NCBI GenBank assembly: GCA_024811115.1
Contig: JAKOGH010000740.1
Coordinates: 186,001 to 250,000, forward strand
Length of the DNA: 64,000 nucleotides
DNA from: Terana coerulea
Lineage: Eukaryota > Basidiomycota > Agaricomycetes > Polyporales > Phanerochaetaceae
Direction: 5' to 3'
The notes under the pieces were generated by a model. That model had not been told where the DNA came from and did no database searches. It was given only the letters and a program-made list of their open reading frames with translations. Made by a program: the position numbers and the translations under genes. Every line of letters begins with the position of its first letter. Position 1 is the first letter of the stretch. Shown piece after piece: positions 48,650 through 59,820 of this stretch.

Positions 48650-49305
48650 TTATTCAGCCTCAACGACTGTTGTCTCGAGACCCTGCAAGAACGGTCAGTT
48701 TCCCGACGCTAGTTGGACTTCGAGAACGAACCTTGAAAGAATCAACGATGACGTGCGATGCGTAGGTGAAGAGCTTCTCCTTGGCACCCTCCTCGTCGTT
48801 ACGCTTGCCTAAACCACCGACCTCCATTAGCCTTGAATAGGACCATGCCTTGACAACACCACTAACGCTCAAGCTTCACCCGTATCCTGTGAGGGACAGA
48901 CTTGATGCCGCGCTCCCAGATTGCCTGGTTGAGCTTGGGGTCGACGCGAACGTCCTGGGTGCCCATCTGCTTCTGGGCGAACTCGATCACCGACTTGACG
49001 GCATGGGGGCCCGCTTCTTGAAGGAGCGGCCGTGCACGCGCTTGTGCAGGTGGATGGTGTATTCACGGGTGACGACGTCCTGGAGGGCAGAGCGCGTCTT
49101 GCCAGTCTGCGGTATTGTGTGAATAGGGCAGCGGGGGCGTTTCAAGTGAGGTGGGTGGACAACGAGCAGGGATTCTGTGAGCCCAAGGACACAACTTAGT
49201 GTAGCCTACACACCTTTTTGGTACCAGTCGTAGGGGCCTGAACAGCAACAAGACAAAAGTTTAGATATTTAGGCCGGAATTACGAGCAGCATAACGACGC
49301 ACCAT
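48650..49305 (-). CDS. RPL31: 60S ribosomal protein L31 (eL31)
   Basis: Component of the large cytosolic ribosomal subunit near the exit tunnel. Four introns. The first exon is the ATG alone (49303-49305) followed by GTGCGT. Next come APTTGTKK, then [94 protein letters not shown], and finally [10 protein letters not shown] with the stop at 48650. The G-run at 49005-49009 (C-run on the coding strand) is one base short, so the frame breaks between KKRAP and AVKSV. L31 is a core ribosomal protein, normally single-copy in such genomes, so a consensus error is far more likely than a null gene. Confidence 0.92.
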
Positions 49306-50054
49306 GTCTTGAGGATGTCGGAGTCGATGAGCGAGGGGTCACGCCTGCTTTCCGGTTTAGAGGTTAAGCGCCGAATAAGGTTCACAGCGCTGTGAGCGGC
49401 TGAAGGACCGTGCGAAGGTACTGTACAGTACCATAAGCACGTGAGCTGACTCGGGGCTCGGGGCACGCTAGCGTGCGAAAAGCGCCTCAAAGCGGCATGC
49501 GTTGTGCCTGGTGCTTGGCGCTCCCCGGGGTTTGCTTCCGTGAGAGACGCTTTGGGCGAATCCCATCAAATATCTGCTTCTGTTGTTCCTCCACGTGAAA
49601 CGGTCAATACGCTATCCCAGGCTCTCCCTTTGTGCATTCACCTCTGAAAACGCATCCCATTATTCCGATCCTTTCAGTAGTCTCTATGCGTCGTCGAGGG
49701 TCATCAGAAACGATAAGCAGGGCTGACACGATTCCGGAGAAACTGGGACACTGCACGATCCAGACTGAGCCCGCCCAGCAACAACAATGCCATTGTGTTT
49801 AGTTTGGTCAACTTCTTTGTGCGTGTAAGCGACCCGTATGGTCCCTGCCCAACCCGGCTAGCTGACAGGCACACGGCTACTCCCATTCAACATGCTTCGC
49901 GGGCGGCGTATAAAAGACTGGCGGCCTCGCTTGGGAGACCATAGCAACTCTCTCTCGGGTTACTTGCTTCTCCTCTGCACCACTCGTTGCAAGCCTCTTC
50001 GACTTTCGCCGCAACCTGTGCCTTTCGGTCTTTACAACACCAACCACACTCACA
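49306..50054. promoter_or_regulatory. Divergent upstream region, RPL31 / CFEM gene
   Basis: The 749-bp region carries the L31 promoter (no clear TATA) and the CFEM promoter with a TATA box (listed separately). No further gene is visible. Confidence 0.4.
49909..49916 (+). promoter_or_regulatory. TATA box of the CFEM gene
   Basis: tataaaag, about 140 nt upstream of the ATG at 50055 and followed by a CT-rich 5' leader, as in strongly expressed fungal genes. Confidence 0.65.
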
Positions 50055-50775
50055 ATGCGCTTCACATTCGCCACCATCCTCTTTGCCGGTGTCCTTTCCA
50101 CCGCCAGCGCTGCCTCTCTTCACGCCAGGCAGTCGTTCCCCAGTACGTATTGTGGCGTCTCACAGTTGGCCGCAAGTCATCTAACGAGCATGTCCAGGCT
50201 GCGCCACCGACTGTGTCACGAACCCTGTGAGCACCTTCGGCTGCGGCTCCTCGGACAACCAGTGCTTGTGCAAGAGCGACCAATACGTCCAAGCTTCTAC
50301 CCAGTGCATCGTCAACGCCTGCAGTGCGTCTGATGCGAATACTGCAGAGGCCCTTGCCCGCCAACTGTGTGCCGTGGTCGTGAGTGTTCTCTCACACCAT
50401 TAGCCTTTCGCGCATGGACTCAACTCTCTCGCTTACCCTTTCAGGGCGTGACTCTCACTGCAACTCCTTCTGGCATCACGACCCCTGGTGGTTCCTCATC
50501 CACTTCGGCACCTGCCTCTCAGACTTCCTCTGCGGCTTCTTCGCCCAGCGCCACATCCCCGTCCAGCTCGTCTGGTGCCGGCAGCAGCTCTGCCGCCCCC
50601 GCTGGTTCCAGCTCTAGCACCGCGCCCACCACGTAAGTCTTGTCTAACATCTTCTATCAGTCCATTATCTTACAGCATATATTCTAGTTCCCCTACTACT
50701 AACGGCGCCACCTCCATCGGTACCAACGCCCTCATTGGCGCAGCTGCTCTTGCGCTCGCTGCCATCAACCTTTAA
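50055..50775 (+). CDS. CFEM-domain GPI-anchored surface protein
   Basis: Secreted, probably GPI-anchored protein of the fungal surface. CFEM proteins bind heme or act in wall structure and host contact. Signal peptide: MRFTFATILFAGVLSTASA. After the first intron the eight-Cys CFEM domain follows: CATDCVTNP, FGCGSSDNQCLC, QCIVNACSAS, LARQLCAVV. The Asp before QCLC matches the heme-ligand Asp known in some yeast members. Then comes a long Ser/Thr/Pro/Ala stretch suited to O-glycosylation, and a C-terminal hydrophobic tail (LIGAAALALAAINL) with small residues before it, the usual GPI signal. Three introns, no frame break. Confidence 0.92.
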
Positions 50776-51324
50776 GGGCTGCCGACAAGCGAGCTTGTCT
50801 GCACACCGCCAACTTTACATCTGGATTCTTGGGCACCCAGTCGGCTTGGCTGTGCTGTTGCAAAACAAGGGTCTTGTTGGCCGTCTCTTCGTATATATTT
50901 CTAATGTATATAATCTTATACATAGTGCAGAGGATTTTGGGAACATTCGCTCTCATCTTGTTTTCTTGTTTACTCATTTTTGTCTTGCTGTAGCGGTAGT
51001 GCAATGAATGTCTTGCTCCAGAGTGTTTCAACCGGTATTGACGTCTCGGTTAAGTAGCGCAGACTCGCTGAGACATTTACTATTCGAGTAATCTTTGTCA
51101 AGGCGGCTTCCGAGGTTGTCTACGCCCACTGAGAGCGGTGCACTACCATGCACTTAACGGCTAAGTAGAATACAGTAACGTTCCAAGCATACGTTCGTGT
51201 GTACAGTAGGGTACATCGGCAAGTCAAGTCCAAACGGAGAATGTGAAACAAAGCCAAGAGTCCGAGTCCATCGAAACGATCCACGATCCGAGCAGCTGTG
51301 CAAGAAGAATATGAAACTGACTCT
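50776..51324. other. Convergent 3' region, no gene seen
   Basis: The 3' ends of the CFEM gene and the four-helix membrane protein gene. It contains AT-rich tracts and only short frames. Confidence 0.45.
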
Positions 51325-52750
51325 TCAGACGAGCGTATCCCTACTCTCTCCGAGCTTCCCATGTTTGGGGCCGTCGAAGTCCGCGAACGGGTCGTCTCCC
51401 TTCAGCGTCGCATCGTCCTTCCCGCCCGCATACCCGTAATCGTTGTCGCCGCCGAGATAGTTCGGGGGCTGGCCAAACGCAGGAGGCGGGCCTGGCGGCG
51501 GCGGGTACTGCGCGGCCGGGCGGTCGTACGCCAGATACGGCGGGTTGTAGTGCCCCGGGAACTGCTGTGCGTCCTGCGCGCGAGCCTGTGTTGACGGCGC
51601 GCGCATAGCGTTGACCGGTGAAGTCGGGTCGAGGCATTGGCGGTAGTACCCGAAGGCAATGGCGATGAAGAAGCCAGCAAGAACGATCTCGATGAGGAGG
51701 GAGATGATCTCCGTGAATGAGTCGCGGCTCCAAGCGGACTTGCAGACTAGGGAGACGTTGGTGATATGTCTGAGACTTGTAACAAATGCACCTACAAGAT
51801 TCTGCGTCATCTGGGCTCAATTTATCATGCACTGTTGGTCCCCAAATGCCAAATCTCTGCAATGATGTGAGCAAAGCTGCCCGAACCGCATAACCAAGCT
51901 ACTCACGAAAACCACATCTTGGCCTTGAGCGATTTGTTGGCATTCACTGATGAGGTCGTTCTGCGAAATGATAAATTAGGCTAGATGTTCTGAGGGCCCA
52001 TGCCTCCTGAAGCGCACCTTGAAGATAAAGTGCGTGATAGTACGCATGAAGCCTGTTGCGATGACTGTGAGCCCGCTCACTACGGATAGCCAGGTGTATA
52101 TCCGGACCAAAGCCAGTTTTTGCTGTGAAGTAGCCCGTTAAAACGACCGAAGATGAAACAGTCTTAGGTTACGCACCATCACAGCTGCAATCACACCAAA
52201 GAGCTCAAAGACGAGCACTGTCATGTACAGTGCTCCCAGCACGATGTCCAAAGTTGCAAACTTTGGTCTCTGGTCTAGTCACAGTAGCTTCGTCAATCCC
52301 GCAAGAACGAGGGCCGCCTGAGCCACGTACGATCTTTGTCCACATTGATGTCCTGGAACGCTCCGATGCCCCTACGATGAGAGTCAGGATGAGGGACCTG
52401 TGCCATGGGGATATAATGAGACTCACCAAACCAGCGACCAGCCTGCGGTTATCAAACCAGCTAAACGAAACGGTAAGCCTCCAGAGAGCAGTCCTCCAGG
52501 ATACACCCACTGAGAACCACGACAGGCCGGAGGCTGGACTTGTACACTCTTGAGACCATGGTGTAGGGGCGAGAGTCTGCAGAACGCGCATGTCCGGACA
52601 TATATACGGGGTGATGCAATTATTGGAATTCGGTCCAGAAGAGCGGGTGGAAGCACCAGTTGCGAGGACAACAGAACGCATGTCAGCCTGGCTGTGAATA
52701 GAACGGTGGCAACGAATACACGCACCTGGGGGAGGTCGTCGGGTGTTCAT
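51325..52750 (-). CDS. Four-helix membrane protein with Pro/Tyr-rich tail
   Basis: Orphan membrane protein of unknown function. After splicing about six introns I read four hydrophobic helices: LPFRLAGLITAGWSLVWGIG, LDIVLGALYMTVLVFELFGV, LSVVSGLTVIATGFMRTI, and EIISLLIEIVLAGFFIAIAF. A loop with Cys (DLISECQQI; FCKSAWSR) sits between helices 3 and 4. The cytosolic tail is rich in Pro, Tyr and Gly (YPPPPGPPPAFGQPP) and ends in an acidic/polar stretch. The topology resembles tetraspan proteins, but I do not see the CCG motif of true tetraspanins. The start at 52750 is supported by a TATA-like site about 85 nt upstream. The N-terminal ~70 residues are uncertain. Confidence 0.6.
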
Positions 52751-52834
52751 GTCGTCGTCGTCTTAGAGTTGTCGTGAGTCGTGCAGGTATGGGAACGGTT
52801 GAGCGGGTGTGGCGGACGTGCAGCCTGCTCGGGC

Positions 52835-52842
52835 CCTTATAT
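52835..52842 (-). promoter_or_regulatory. TATA-like element of the four-helix protein gene
   Basis: Minus-strand atataagg, about 85 nt before the ATG at 52750. Confidence 0.5.
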
Positions 52843-52859
52843 CGGCGGCACAGGCGAGG

Positions 52860-54120
52860 AGGCCGCCAGTGCCTGACGCAACTCCTAAACGCTCAGCTCA
52901 CTAGACGCCGGCGCTTGCACAGCGATGCACCATAATAGGAAGGTTCTGTTGTTCGCGCTCATCGCACCTTGCGCAGCACAGCCCGGCGCAGCATGATTTG
53001 CCTATTGTATGCACAGGTACGCAACAAAAGCTGCTAGAGCATGCGAAGCCCACCGAAGGCGATGTGCGCAGACATGTCGTCCCATGTAAACATTGACAGA
53101 GAACACTGGCCCCTGAGCATAGTAGACTTCATTTCACATTGGTATTGGACATCCAAATCGACATAACATATATGCAGACTCTGAATCCAATATTTTGGAA
53201 TAGATAACACAAATATTCACGATACATGAGATTGAGTCTAACATGAGTCCAACGGGGATCCGATAGCATGAGAGCCAACTATGCCATAGGGTCGTAGTTC
53301 ACGCGCTGCGAATATCACACGAGTAGGGTAATGCATTCGCAAGCAATCCGGTACATATGAATCATTATAAGTAGCAGCGCATGGTGTATAGGCTCCTATA
53401 TAAGTTGTGTCGGATGAGTCGGTCATGATCCCATCGTCGAAGACTCGAAGTCTCCAGTTCTCCTCACACAGCACCGAGAAGGCCGAGATGTAGGCATGAC
53501 AAGGGGAAATGGCCTGTTCGCTCTCTTGATACAGCAATTGGCCAGCGCGTGCAAAGTGAGTTGTATATCCAGAGACCTAGCCGCAGGTGAGAGGCCTCCA
53601 AGTGCAAAGTGAACGCAGCTGCTCTCATACACATGTTTCCCACGGCTGAGCATTGGCAGAGCGTGCGCGCTCCATGAGTGCTCGGCATATGCCGACAGCT
53701 TAGCAGTACCATCAAGCCACCGTTAGGCGCCTAACGAGTGCGTTCTGTAACATCGTCGGCGTCGGCAGCAGCATCCTCAAGACAAGGTAAGGCGAGATTA
53801 TGACCTTACTTTTTCCGAGTACTGACACATTCCTCCGGCTCTAGGTAACTTTCATTCCCTTCAAAGTGGGTAGAATTCAGCTTGCAGGTCCGGGTGACTT
53901 CATGGACAAGGTTGGAAGAGGAAGTATGTTGGTTACGGAGTGGGCGGAGGCTCGATGGTGTGGAGATGTATAAAGACGGTTTCTGGGAGGGAGTCAGTGC
54001 GTTGGACTGCGAGGAGACTGGGGCTACTCGGTCGGAGCGAAGGAATGAAGTCACCCGGACTTGCAGACGAATCGTACGCTTCAGGAACGCGATGCTAAAC
54101 GTTACCTTCCTCTAGTCGCA
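52860..54120. other. Intergenic stretch, no gene seen
   Basis: About 1.25 kb between the four-helix protein gene and RPL34. It holds short frames on both strands without splice support. The last ~200 bp should include the RPL34 promoter. Confidence 0.45.
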
Positions 54121-54581
54121 ATGGCCCAACGCGTCACTCTCCGCAAGCGTACACCGTACAACACCACCTCCAGCCGCCGACGGGTGGTCAAGACCCCTGG
54201 TGGCAAGCTTGTGTACCACCACCTGAAAAAGCTCCCCACCGCCCCCAAGTGCGGTGACTGTGGTATCGCTCTTCCTGGCGTGAGCAGTCCATTTTATCAG
54301 TGCGCGCACTATCATTTACCTCGCGTGTAAATTAGATCCCCGCCCTCCGTCCTCGCCAGTACGCCACCATCTCGAAGACCAAGAAGACCGTTCGCCGGGC
54401 ATACGGCGGTTCACGATGCGGTGACTGCGTTAAGCAGAGGTGCGTGAGGTTTAGTCGTGCAAGTGCCACCGAGGTCTAAATGCGAACAAATTGCAGGATC
54501 CTTCGTGCTTTCCTCGTTGAGGAGGCTAAGATTGTGAAGAGGGTCATCAAGTCACAGGGGAAGCCCGCTGGCCGCAAGTAA
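54121..54581 (+). CDS. RPL34: 60S ribosomal protein L34 (eL34)
   Basis: Large-subunit cytosolic ribosomal protein. Three exons. Exon 1 from ATG 54121: MAQRVTLRKRTPYNTTSS, RRRVVKTPGGKLVYHHLKK, then CGDCGIALPG. Exon 2: IPALRPRQYATISKTKKTV, then AYGGSRCGDCVKQR. Exon 3: ILRAFLVEEAKIVKRVIK and a basic end with stop at 54579-54581. The two CGDC motifs are the zinc-binding pairs of the eukaryotic family. The frame is intact throughout, which shows that not every gene here carries an indel. Confidence 0.95.
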
Positions 54582-55114
54582 ACTTCTATCCTGATTTTAC
54601 AGGCTTTGGGCTTCCTTTGTGGACCTGCACGACGCGAGGGTAGATGGACACGCATCCTGTCATACCTTTGCCGATCATACACTATGGCGACGACATGCTC
54701 TCCGCGCTTTCCTATTGCAATCGCATGCACTGTATTCCTTGTTCTTTATCCGTTATGACAAAATATTGGCCGAGGAGGTCATTATGGGGTATCCAAAGTG
54801 CAACAATGAGTGGCACCCGCCAAAGATTATGAAATAGCCTACGAAAGACCAGTCGTCTTCGACTTCACTAAAATCACGACGCCTTACACGCGTTCTGCTG
54901 TGATTGATCTGAGCCACAGCCGGCCATGCAAGCAGACCCCGAGCCCATTCGGAAGGCCGGGATATCGTTCCGCACATTGAGCGGAGTCTGCTTGTACGGC
55001 TTCGTCTTACTTCTTGCTTTCGACCACCACCAGATCTAGGGTGAGTAGACTAGAATACATATTGGCTGGCATATCGAGACCGTTGGGATTCCTTACAGAT
55101 ACTAGACCACATCG
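54582..55114. other. Intergenic stretch, no gene seen
   Basis: The 3' flank of RPL34 and the promoter of the HAD phosphatase gene. Only short frames are present. Confidence 0.45.
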
Positions 55115-56320
55115 ATGGCCGCGAAGCTTTCCAACCCGAAGGACTACGAGTCCCTCATAGACCAGTACGACACTTGGCTCTTTGATTGCGACGGTGTTTT
55201 GTGGGAAGGCACCAGGCCCATTCCGAAAGCTATTGAAGTCCTCGCTCACCTGAGGAAGCTCGGTAAGTCTACCCAACATTATTTCTTGTCCCGTGTGGAC
55301 CAACCACACAGATCTGGCAAGGAAAGGCCGTGATATTCGTCACGAACAACGCCACGCAGTCTCGGAAGAGCTACAAGGCGAAGTTCGACAAGCTCGGCAT
55401 CGAGGCCCATGTTGTGAGTAGATAACGTGCGTGCACTGTGACAGCGAATTGACGGGAGAACGCAGGATGAGATTGTCGGCTCCGCGTATGCGGCCGCTGT
55501 CTACATATCATCGGTGGTGAAGCTGCCGAAGGAGAAGAAGGTGTACGTCGTCGGGATGTCCGGAATCGAACACGAGCTGCAAGAAGAGGGCATCTCGTAC
55601 CTGGGAGGCACTGTGCGTCTTATTCCTCTTCCCCGCTGAAACCGCGAGAGCAGTGTGCTCACGGACATCCATCCAACCGTATTACCCAGGCACCGGAAGA
55701 CAATACCCTGGCCCCGTTCGACTTTGGGAGTTGGACGCCCGATCCCGACGTTGGAGCCGTGCTTTGCGGACTGGACACTTCCGTCAACTACACCAAGCTC
55801 TCCAAAGCGTTCCAGTACCTCGTGCGTGACCCGGACTGCCATTTCCTCGCGACAAACGGAGACAGCACATACCCCACCGCCCACGGGTTGCTCCCTGGAG
55901 CAGGGGCCGTTGCCGCTCCGTTGGCATGTGCACTCGGTCGGAGTCCTCTGAGCATCGGCAAGCCGGCGAGCACAATGCTGGAGTGCATCAAGGCGAAGTG
56001 CGTGTCCTCAGTTTGAAGCCCGGCAGTACCCTTATCTGACAGCGTGGCGGTGTGGCGCAGACACAACTTCGATCCCAAACGTACGATTATGGTCGGCGAC
56101 CGATTGAACACGGACATCGAGTTTGGGAAGAACGGCGGCCTGGCGACCCTGCTGGTGCTCACCGGTAAGCGCAGTGTTGGGTGGGCCTGCTGCGGTTCGA
56201 AGCTTGATAAATGGGATCACAGGCATTACCAAGGAGTCGGAGGTATTTGGGCCGAACCCTTCGCCCACTGTGCCGGACTATGTGACCAAGTCGATTGGAG
56301 ACCTGGCGGTATTGATATGA
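55115..56320 (+). CDS. HAD-family phosphatase, PHO13/phosphoglycolate phosphatase type
   Basis: Cytosolic phosphatase of the p-nitrophenylphosphatase/PGP group, which clears side-product metabolites such as 2-phosphoglycolate and related phospho-acids. Blocks in order: motif [15 protein letters not shown] (nucleophile Asp and the +2 Asp), [17 protein letters not shown] (motif II), [46 protein letters not shown] (Lys of motif III) and [15 protein letters not shown] (motif IV). The end is near [13 protein letters not shown]. Exon joins use canonical GT-AG sites and keep frame. The start ATG at 55115 gives the usual short leader before motif I. The exact substrate is not set by sequence. Confidence 0.9.
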
Positions 56321-56459
56321 CAGATGTCCGTCCAGGACGCGAGAGAACGGCTGACGTTCGAATAGAAATGTGGCCTTGCAATGATAGATGCACATTAGAG
56401 GTGGCTGATATATTTACACCACAATTCTGCGTACTGTGCGTCGGGCGCGCCGCTAGTGT

Positions 56460-58214
56460 CTAGGTGGCCTTCTTCTTGTTCTTCTTGGACTTCTTTTGGG
56501 CCTGCGCGTCGTCGCGCGTCGCAGTAATTCCGAGGTCTATGACTTCCTTCACGTTGCTCACCACTAGAGCCCAGAGGGATCCGAGGATATAACCTCCCAA
56601 CGCCCCCCACGCCGGGGTCAGCGGCCATGCCTGTGATGATTCTGTGACTTCTGGTGGCTAGAAGACTTGAAGCGATCACGGACGAACCTGCCATGGACGA
56701 TCCCAATCCAAGCCGACCGGCAGGACGCCTGTCCAGCAACCGAGGAAAGTACCGATGGTGGGGTATACGAGCGCGCGTTCGACTGGTGTCCGCGGGCCTG
56801 TTTTGATCAGCAGGATATCAGCGTGCGATGCCTTTGTTGTACCATTGTGGCAACTCACGAGAGTTCGGCGTATAGGCGTATCCAGGTCATCCGCCGAACA
56901 AGAGATTCGGCATCTTGTCCCAGGGATGGTAGTCCGAGGGTATAGACGGGCGTGTAGACGACTAAGAGCGCCAGCAGTAGAGAGAGCAAGTAGTTTTGAA
57001 GCACGCTACTACGAAAGATGTTGAATAATTGATCTATAAAATGTCATCACCGCAGACAGATCCAGGTTTGCGACCCATTGAAAGGGGCCCATACAGCCAC
57101 TACCCAATCATTACACCGCCCTGACCTTTCTCATTGCTCCGAATCTGCGTTTAGTTTTGGAGCAATACAAACGACAGGGCTCAGTCTAATGGCTCTAGAG
57201 CCAACGGGCCCTTGCATCTGCACGTCCCGCCCATAGCTGAGCTCCAAAAGTAAACACAGAAAGGGTTGACCGAAGAACGCTAGAGCGGTCTACTGACTGC
57301 GTAGCGGCTGCACTTTCAGCAAGCCCTGTATTCACTCTTGGAGGCTGGCAACAGGCGGGACAGCAGTGTCGTAGTTTGTACCGCTCCAGTGGTGAACACA
57401 TATCCCGATGAATAGAAAGGGCCAAAGCGGTCTGAACATTGCTGAGTGGCTGCAAGTCTCTAGAAGCTTTTCCCATTCGTGACACGCGACACCAAACATC
57501 CTGTTTGTACAAGGGGTCCGCGACGAATAGGAAAAACTTGCAGAGCTCCTTTTCTGTCACTTCTCAAGCGCCAAAAATCCTGGCTTTGTATGTAGTGCAT
57601 GGAGAAGGCTTACCTGGCTATGGGAGCGCCGAATAGAACCAGCACGATATTGAATATTACAGAGCCCGCTAAGGTGGCAAGCACGGAAATTCCGCCGGCC
57701 TGAAGGAAGGAAGACGATATGAGACAACATCACGACCGCAGATGCCCGTGCTCACGTTGGCCCGCTGGCTGTCCCACTCCTTCCGCATGTGCCTGCGGTC
57801 GCTCTTCTGCGCCTCGGTCTCCGTCTGCGTGCCCTCCGCGTCGGGCGGCGCCGCGGGCGCGACGCCGCCCACGAGCCGCCACTCGCGCACCCAGCCGGCC
57901 CACCAGAGCTGCAGCACGAGGCCGCCGAGGCACATCCACGCGACGGACCGCGCGGGGCTCTCGGTGAGCATGACGAGCGCGGCCTGGCGCGGCTTCAGGC
58001 GCGCCGCGGACGGAGATGAGAGGTCTGCGAACGCGCTGCGCGGGAGAATGAGGGCGGTGAAGGCCAGCAGACTCGTGTGGACGCCGACGATGGAGATATA
58101 CCGCGCGTAGGGAAAGTAGGGCTTCGGTGCTGCCTGCGGTCGTCCGTCCGGCGCGGAAGCTGACGACGGGAGTTTCGTGGGCTTGGAGACGCCTTTCAGC
58201 TTCTGAATGGCCAT
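56460..58214 (-). CDS. GPI11/PIG-F, subunit of the GPI ethanolamine-phosphate transferases
   Basis: ER multi-pass protein that stabilises the GPI7 and GPI13 type transferases, which add phosphoethanolamine to GPI mannoses. The N-terminal exon starts MAIQKLKGV and has a first helix ([18 protein letters not shown]) and a second ([16 protein letters not shown]). Next come [20 protein letters not shown], then [20 protein letters not shown]. The family signature is [20 protein letters not shown] followed by [20 protein letters not shown]. The C-terminus is Lys-rich ([12 protein letters not shown]), like an ER-retrieval tail. The intron at 57009-57613 is 605 nt, ten times the local norm. It fits the nearby CFEM gene thematically, because that product probably needs a GPI anchor. 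Confidence 0.88.
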
Positions 58215-58829
58215 GCTGCTTCCAACCGGTCGTCCGCACGCAAGTTAGGTTGTTCCCGAGGGTAGGTTGGATGGTGGTGGTGAAGGAAGTTGGCGGGGCA
58301 CAGTCCGACATCGACCGTGACGCAGGGACACAGACAGGCGCCCGACCAAACCATTATGGGCGCCTGTCTCACAAAGCGCACAAAGCGGGCCCGCACTGTC
58401 GCTCGTGCGTGCCTTCGTCTTCACCACTCCCCTGTTGGCCTCTCACCCTCCATTCAAAACATGCACTCCTGCGCAGCTAAAGAAACTTAGGGCTGATCAC
58501 ATGCACTTGATTCGAACGTTCTCGTCTGCGACTGTCTGAACTTTGAGTTTACACAGAAACGGGCGAAGCAGTGACCCACCTTGGTAAGGCGGTTGTTCCA
58601 AGATTGTGCGGTCGCTGCGCCATAACCTCCGTAAGCCCGACCATGTTCTAGCCCTGCGAATGGGGACAAGGGCTTTGCATCTTTCATTATGACCGTGAGT
58701 TCCCCGTGAATGCTGCTCCAAATCACCTTGTACTTACATACTCTGACGTCCTCACCACCAGGAACTGGCCAACGCGACATCCATACCTGAGCGAATCTTG
58801 AAGCTTGACATGCAGCGTCTTGCCCCGTC

Positions 58830-59376
58830 TTGCGCGCAGCATCAGACATTATCAGGTCCGATGATAGCTGGAGTGTCTCTGGAACTTGCCTTCAGACGTC
58901 GGAGTTGGCCGTACTGCAATACAATGGTCGCTCCGGATTTGTTCCCGGAGCGTCGGACACATGCTGCGTCAGAGGCGACGTGGGCGACAACTCTGTGTCC
59001 AGTTGGAAGAGTCAGTCGCTGGCCGCTGTGCAGGCTGTGTACCGACGACGGAACTTTCAGCTCATGAACCGTCCCAAGTGGTAAGTGAAGTCCTGATCAT
59101 GAGTGTTTTCACTGCGCCCACAGGTACCCGGTTCCAGTCGTCAAATGCGAACACTGTGAAGCTTTCGTGGCGTTCGTGGTGGCGTCACGCAGCTCAAGAT
59201 GCGCCCACCGAGAAGCACTTGATTGGGTGGCCTCCAGCAGGCTTCTCTCAACGGTCATCCAAGCCGAGGCGGGCACGTGTAGGAAAATATTCCCTGTCTT
59301 AGCCAGCACTCGGAAGCACGGTCGAGCCTGTGGCACAAGACCCTTTTTCTGCGCTACATTACTGGCACGCATCTGA
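58830..59376 (+). CDS. Unrecognised small protein, two exons
   Basis: A frame at about 58830-59082 (LAVLQYNGRSGFVPGA, later QLMNRPK) joins through a GTAAGT..CACAG intron (about 59083-59123) to a frame reading WYPVPVVKCEHCEAFVAFVV and ending at 59376. The join keeps phase, and the KCEHC pair could bind metal. I recognise no family. The start codon is not found, so upstream exons may exist. A competing minus-strand frame at 58487-58849 overlaps the 5' part, and I cannot exclude it. Confidence 0.33.
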
Positions 59377-59454
59377 ACGCGCATCAACAAATTTATCACG
59401 GTATTCATCAGGTGCCAAAAATGCCTCTTCATTGCGATGCGGAACCGTATCGTG

Positions 59455-59820
59455 TTACATGCGGGAATCTGCGGTCAGTCCAGGAATTTCATCATCAGAC
59501 AAGTCCAAGCTGAAGAGGTCCGCTGTTGAGATTTCGACACTCAAGTCCCGGTCGGATGTCGCTTTGGGCTCTCGTCGCTCGGCGGTTCCAGCCATAGGCA
59601 AATGTCCAGCTTGGGTTCTGCCCGGTCGCTCGCGCGATTTGGGCCTTCTTGGTGCTTGTTTGGCCTCGTCCGCGCTCTTCATCCAGGCGGTCACAGCATC
59701 CATGAGTTCTTTCGCTGCGTGTGCAGGAACTTGCAGCTGTGGACCCAACGGCTCCTGATTGGACCTGGTCATGTCGGAGACGCTTTCCTCACATTCGGAC
59801 GGCGGCCTGTCCCAGTTCAT
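59455..59820 (-). CDS. Probable C-terminal continuation of the transaldolase-like protein
   Basis: This frame begins MNWDRPPSECEESVSD four bases overlapping the stop of the preceding frame (atga). It is polar, Pro/Lys-rich in the middle (QAPRRPKSRERPGRT) and acidic at the end (LFSLDLSDDEIPGL). Such a tail is unlikely as a separate gene with this overlap in a fungus. A one-base indel at the junction would fuse it to the protein encoded upstream. No domain is recognised. Confidence 0.4.
   Translation of the reverse strand: MNWDRPPSECEESVSDMTRSNQEPLGPQLQVPAHAAKELMDAVTAWMKSADEAKQAPRRPKSRERPGRTQAGHLPMAGTAERREPKATSDRDLSVEISTADLFSLDLSDDEIPGLTADSRM

Noticed and set aside
53806..54115. Short ORFs on both strands just upstream of RPL34
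   Set aside because: No splice support, no homology and a position in the likely RPL34 promoter.
57730..58311. Long Arg/Pro/Ala-rich frames opposite the first GPI11 exon
   Set aside because: They are shadows of the GC-rich GPI11 coding exon in other phases and lack motifs.
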